From Bacillota bacterium (GTDB lineage Bacteria > Bacillota > Clostridia > Lachnospirales > Lachnospiraceae), in assembly GCA_023425485.1 (NCBI GenBank), contig JAFACO010000348.1:1-7690 (forward strand): 7,690 nucleotides of DNA, written 5' to 3'. The stretch's first letter is position 1. Each line of letters starts with the position of its first letter. Both the position numbers and the translations under genes were made by a program. The notes beneath the pieces are model-generated. The model was not told the origin of the DNA and ran no database searches. It saw only the letters and a list, made by a program, of their open reading frames with translations. This document shows, piece after piece, positions 6,216 through 7,690 of the stretch.

Positions 6216-6662
6216 ATGCAAACTTATCAGCATCAACACGAGAAAGAATTATCATTATTACCAACAGATTATACATTTCAGATGGCTCTTAATAATGGTG
6301 ATGTTATTGCATTAGGTGCTCAACCATATAATCTTATAACATTACAACAATTTTTAAATAATGTAAAAAATGGAATATCAGATAAAATTAGAATAACTAT
6401 ATTTAATGTTGATGGATATCCATCAATTAGTATTTTAGAGTATGATGGATATAGCATTATTTTTACAAGAAGGTATTTTGTAAAAGATGATATTAATTAT
6501 ATAACATATTACGGTAGCAATATACTTTTGAAATTCAGAGAAGATAGTTATGACAAGATAAAAGATTACATACTAGTTACTAACGATAAGGGGGATGTAT
6601 ATGTATTCTATGAAGTTGTACCAAATTATAATCAAGATGTTAGAAAAATATATGATAGATAG
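6216..6662 (+). CDS. DUF4362-like protein without signal peptide
   Basis: A 148-residue protein whose body fits the DUF4362 pattern: NNGDVIALGAQPYNLITLQQFLNNVKNG (about residues 26-53), then DKIRITIFNVDGYPSISILEYDG (57-78), then a long stretch of alternating hydrophobic residues typical of beta strands. Many such proteins of Firmicutes are secreted lipoproteins with an N-terminal lipobox. This one instead begins with a short polar segment rich in Gln and His and has no hydrophobic signal, so it appears cytosolic or N-terminally altered. The start is supported by AGGA (6205-6208), seven bases before ATG, and an in-frame stop lies at 6204-6206, so no longer form exists in this frame. Function of the family is unknown. 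It converges with an XRE remnant ten bases beyond its stop. Assignment is from pattern memory only. Confidence 0.7.
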   Translation: MQTYQHQHEKELSLLPTDYTFQMALNNGDVIALGAQPYNLITLQQFLNNVKNGISDKIRITIFNVDGYPSISILEYDGYSIIFTRRYFVKDDINYITYYGSNILLKFREDSYDKIKDYILVTNDKGDVYVFYEVVPNYNQDVRKIYDR

Positions 6663-6671
6663 AACAGCTTC

Positions 6672-6851
6672 CTACATCTTTACAGCTTCCAGAATGCTTA
6701 TAAAAACAGAGTCATTAGAAGGAAGGATATCAATTAGCAAATAATCTATACTTAGATTTAATTCTGAACTAAGAGAAACTAAGGTTTTAACAGATAGTTT
6801 TTGAGTTCCCCTCTCTACATGTCCCAGATAATAAGTTGATATATTGCATTT
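6672..6851 (-). pseudogene. Remnant of an XRE-type HTH transcriptional regulator
   Basis: Read on the minus strand, 59 codons are open between TGA (complement of 6852-6854) and TAG (complement of 6672-6674). The translation contains NISTYYLGHVERGTQ, then LSVKTLVSLSSELNLSIDYLL. This is the second half of an XRE/Cro-C1 helix-turn-helix domain (helix 3 to helix 5) ending in the typical SIDYLL. The first two helices are missing: upstream there is a stop, no initiation codon and no ribosome site. One added base in the AAAA run at 6849-6852 would extend the reading frame only a little further. The short tail (SNDSVFISILEAVKM) looks like the start of the usual C-terminal extension. It is convergent with the DUF4362-like gene. 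I read it as a decayed regulator. Confidence 0.75.
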
Positions 6852-6951
6852 TCAGGAATTCTATAGTTATATAAATGAAGTTATTATTTGGAGGAAGAGT
6901 AGATTTATTAGAAGCAATCTCTCAAGGTCAACGATATTATTTATATTATCA

Positions 6952-6975
6952 AACATGACATACCGTTGTCGTGTT
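6952..6975. promoter_or_regulatory. Operator-like palindrome upstream of the VOC gene
   Basis: AACATGACA and TGTCGTGTT form an inverted repeat of nine pairs (one T-G) around TACCGT, 41 bp before the VOC gene start. The GACA-N6-TGTC core is a usual shape for a dimeric repressor or activator site. No clear -35/-10 pair could be fixed around it; TAAAAT at 6984-6989 is a possible -10 box with no good -35 partner. Confidence 0.55.
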
Positions 6976-7016
6976 CGATGTAGTAAAATAAAAGAAATCG
7001 AAAGCGAGGTAAAACA

Positions 7017-7436
7017 ATGAATGGTATGAATGTTAATGTAGGTGTAATTCTTTTAGTTGAAGACATTGAAAAAATGGTTTCATTTTATAAAAACATCATG
7101 GAATTTGATACCGATTGGGACGGCGGATTATGGGCGGAATTTAAAACAAAAAGCGGGCCATTATCATTAGCAATGTATGACCGGAAAAGTTTTGCGAAAG
7201 CCGTAGGGGAGTCCTATTATCCCCTGAAGGGAATTAACTTAACAATGGAAATAGGTATTTGGCTTCCAAAATTTTTAGATGTTGATATAGAATATGAGCG
7301 CCTAATGGCTCTTGGAATAAAGTCATTTACGGGAAAACCTGAAACCTTCCCATTTGGCATACGAAATTTCTATATTGCAGACCCTGAAGGTAATTTACTT
7401 GAGATTGGAAGTAGGGGACAAGAAGAAAATACATAA
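7017..7436 (+). CDS. VOC/glyoxalase-fold protein
   Basis: A 139-residue single-domain protein of the vicinal oxygen chelate superfamily (glyoxalase/bleomycin-resistance/dioxygenase fold). The first strand-helix unit is VGVILLVEDIEKMVSFYKNIMEF (from residue 8). The C-terminal signature is FYIADPEGNLLEIGS (residues 118-132), with E129 in the usual metal-ligand position. No histidine stands in the first strand, so metal binding may be altered or absent. Such proteins act as lyases or dioxygenases or bind drugs; the substrate cannot be told here. The start at 7017 follows GAGG (7006-7009) by seven bases; ATG 7026 is a possible alternative but is too close to the first strand. A strong palindrome upstream (6952-6975) suggests regulated expression. 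Confidence 0.88.
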   Translation: MNGMNVNVGVILLVEDIEKMVSFYKNIMEFDTDWDGGLWAEFKTKSGPLSLAMYDRKSFAKAVGESYYPLKGINLTMEIGIWLPKFLDVDIEYERLMALGIKSFTGKPETFPFGIRNFYIADPEGNLLEIGSRGQEENT

Positions 7437-7593
7437 ACAATGGCATTTAATATATATGACATTAATGCGCTACCTTCGCGTGCCTAGTATATTCGCGCCT
7501 ATTTGGAAAATATTACCTATATTAGTGGGGGAAAATTCGATGCACACCTGACTTGTTTCATAACTCGTTGGTGCCGGAAAGGAATGGTCATAA
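7437..7593 (+). other. Intergenic region with an interrupted reading frame
   Basis: From ATG 7440 a frame runs 15 codons (MAFNIYDINALPSRA) to TAG, then continues another 36 codons (starting YIRAYLENITYISGG) to a stop at 7593-7595. It has no good ribosome site and I do not recognise it. It may be a decayed gene or chance. Confidence 0.25.
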
Positions 7594-7690
7594 ATGGATA
7601 AACTAGATTCTTTCAATATATTACTGGATGAGGAATATGAAATTGCAAAAACATTGTACCAAACAAGTGAGTCACTCGGATGCAAAATTG
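7594..7690 (+). CDS. Start of an unrecognised gene, cut by window end
   Basis: An ATG at 7594, preceded by AAAGGA (7578-7583) with ten bases spacing, opens a frame that continues to the window end for 32 full codons: MDKLDSFNILLDEEYEIAKT and then LYQTSESLGCKI. The segment is acidic and probably helical, with no signal peptide. The fragment is too short to assign a family. The rather long ribosome-site spacing is the main doubt about the start. The direction matches the VOC gene, and no terminator is seen between them. Confidence 0.55.
   Translation, partial: MDKLDSFNILLDEEYEIAKTLYQTSESLGCKI

Noticed and set aside
6875..6958. Small plus-strand frame of 27 codons (MKLLFGGRVDLLEAISQG start)
   Set aside because: There is no ribosome site at usual spacing and no recognisable family; its stop runs into the palindrome. 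It may be debris but cannot be supported as a gene.
7354..7551. Plus-strand reading frame of 65 codons overlapping the VOC gene end
   Set aside because: It starts inside the VOC gene in another frame without a ribosome site; its translation has no domain signal.
7470..7685. Minus-strand reading frame of 71 codons at the right end
   Set aside because: It overlaps the plus-strand gene starting at 7594, has no plausible ribosome site and serine-rich, unconvincing composition.

Overview
The window is AT-rich and looks chromosomal. It has strong Shine-Dalgarno sites, sigma-70-type promoters with 17-bp spacers, and clostridial-type proteins. Both tRNA-Leu genes and the tRNA-Asn gene lack an encoded CCA. 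Together these point to a low-GC Clostridia genome, probably Lachnospiraceae; that placement is an inference, not a database result.

Left part (1-3230): the 3' two thirds of a superfamily-2 DEAH helicase with a DUF3427-type C-terminus, interrupted by an apparent one-base deletion near base 380. It is followed by a MutT-like Nudix hydrolase and then a two-gene Phd/Doc toxin-antitoxin operon with its own promoter. Helicase, Nudix enzyme and toxin-antitoxin together look like the edge of a defence or accessory cluster. The cluster ends at a shared terminator and a tRNA gene.

Middle part (3230-5910): tRNA-Leu(CAG) on the minus strand, tRNA-Asn(GTT) on the plus strand, a 517-residue FAD oxidoreductase with a C-terminal Rieske domain (YhfW-like), and tRNA-Leu(AAG) on the plus strand. 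The two tRNA-Leu genes point outward. They are about 92% identical and carry related terminators, so they form a roughly 135-bp inverted repeat around a 2.45-kb segment. All three tRNA genes have recognisable promoters and terminators.

Right part (5910-7690): sparse and partly decayed. It holds a DUF4362-like protein without a visible signal peptide and, convergent to it, a 59-codon minus-strand remnant of an XRE-type regulator. Next come a strong palindrome upstream of a glyoxalase/VOC-fold gene, a short interrupted reading frame, and the start of an unrecognised gene cut by the window end.

No insertion sequence, CRISPR array or phage structural gene is visible. The most useful leads are the broken helicase next to a Nudix gene, the outward-facing tRNA-Leu inverted repeat, the A34 tRNA-Leu, the XRE remnant and the palindrome before the VOC gene.
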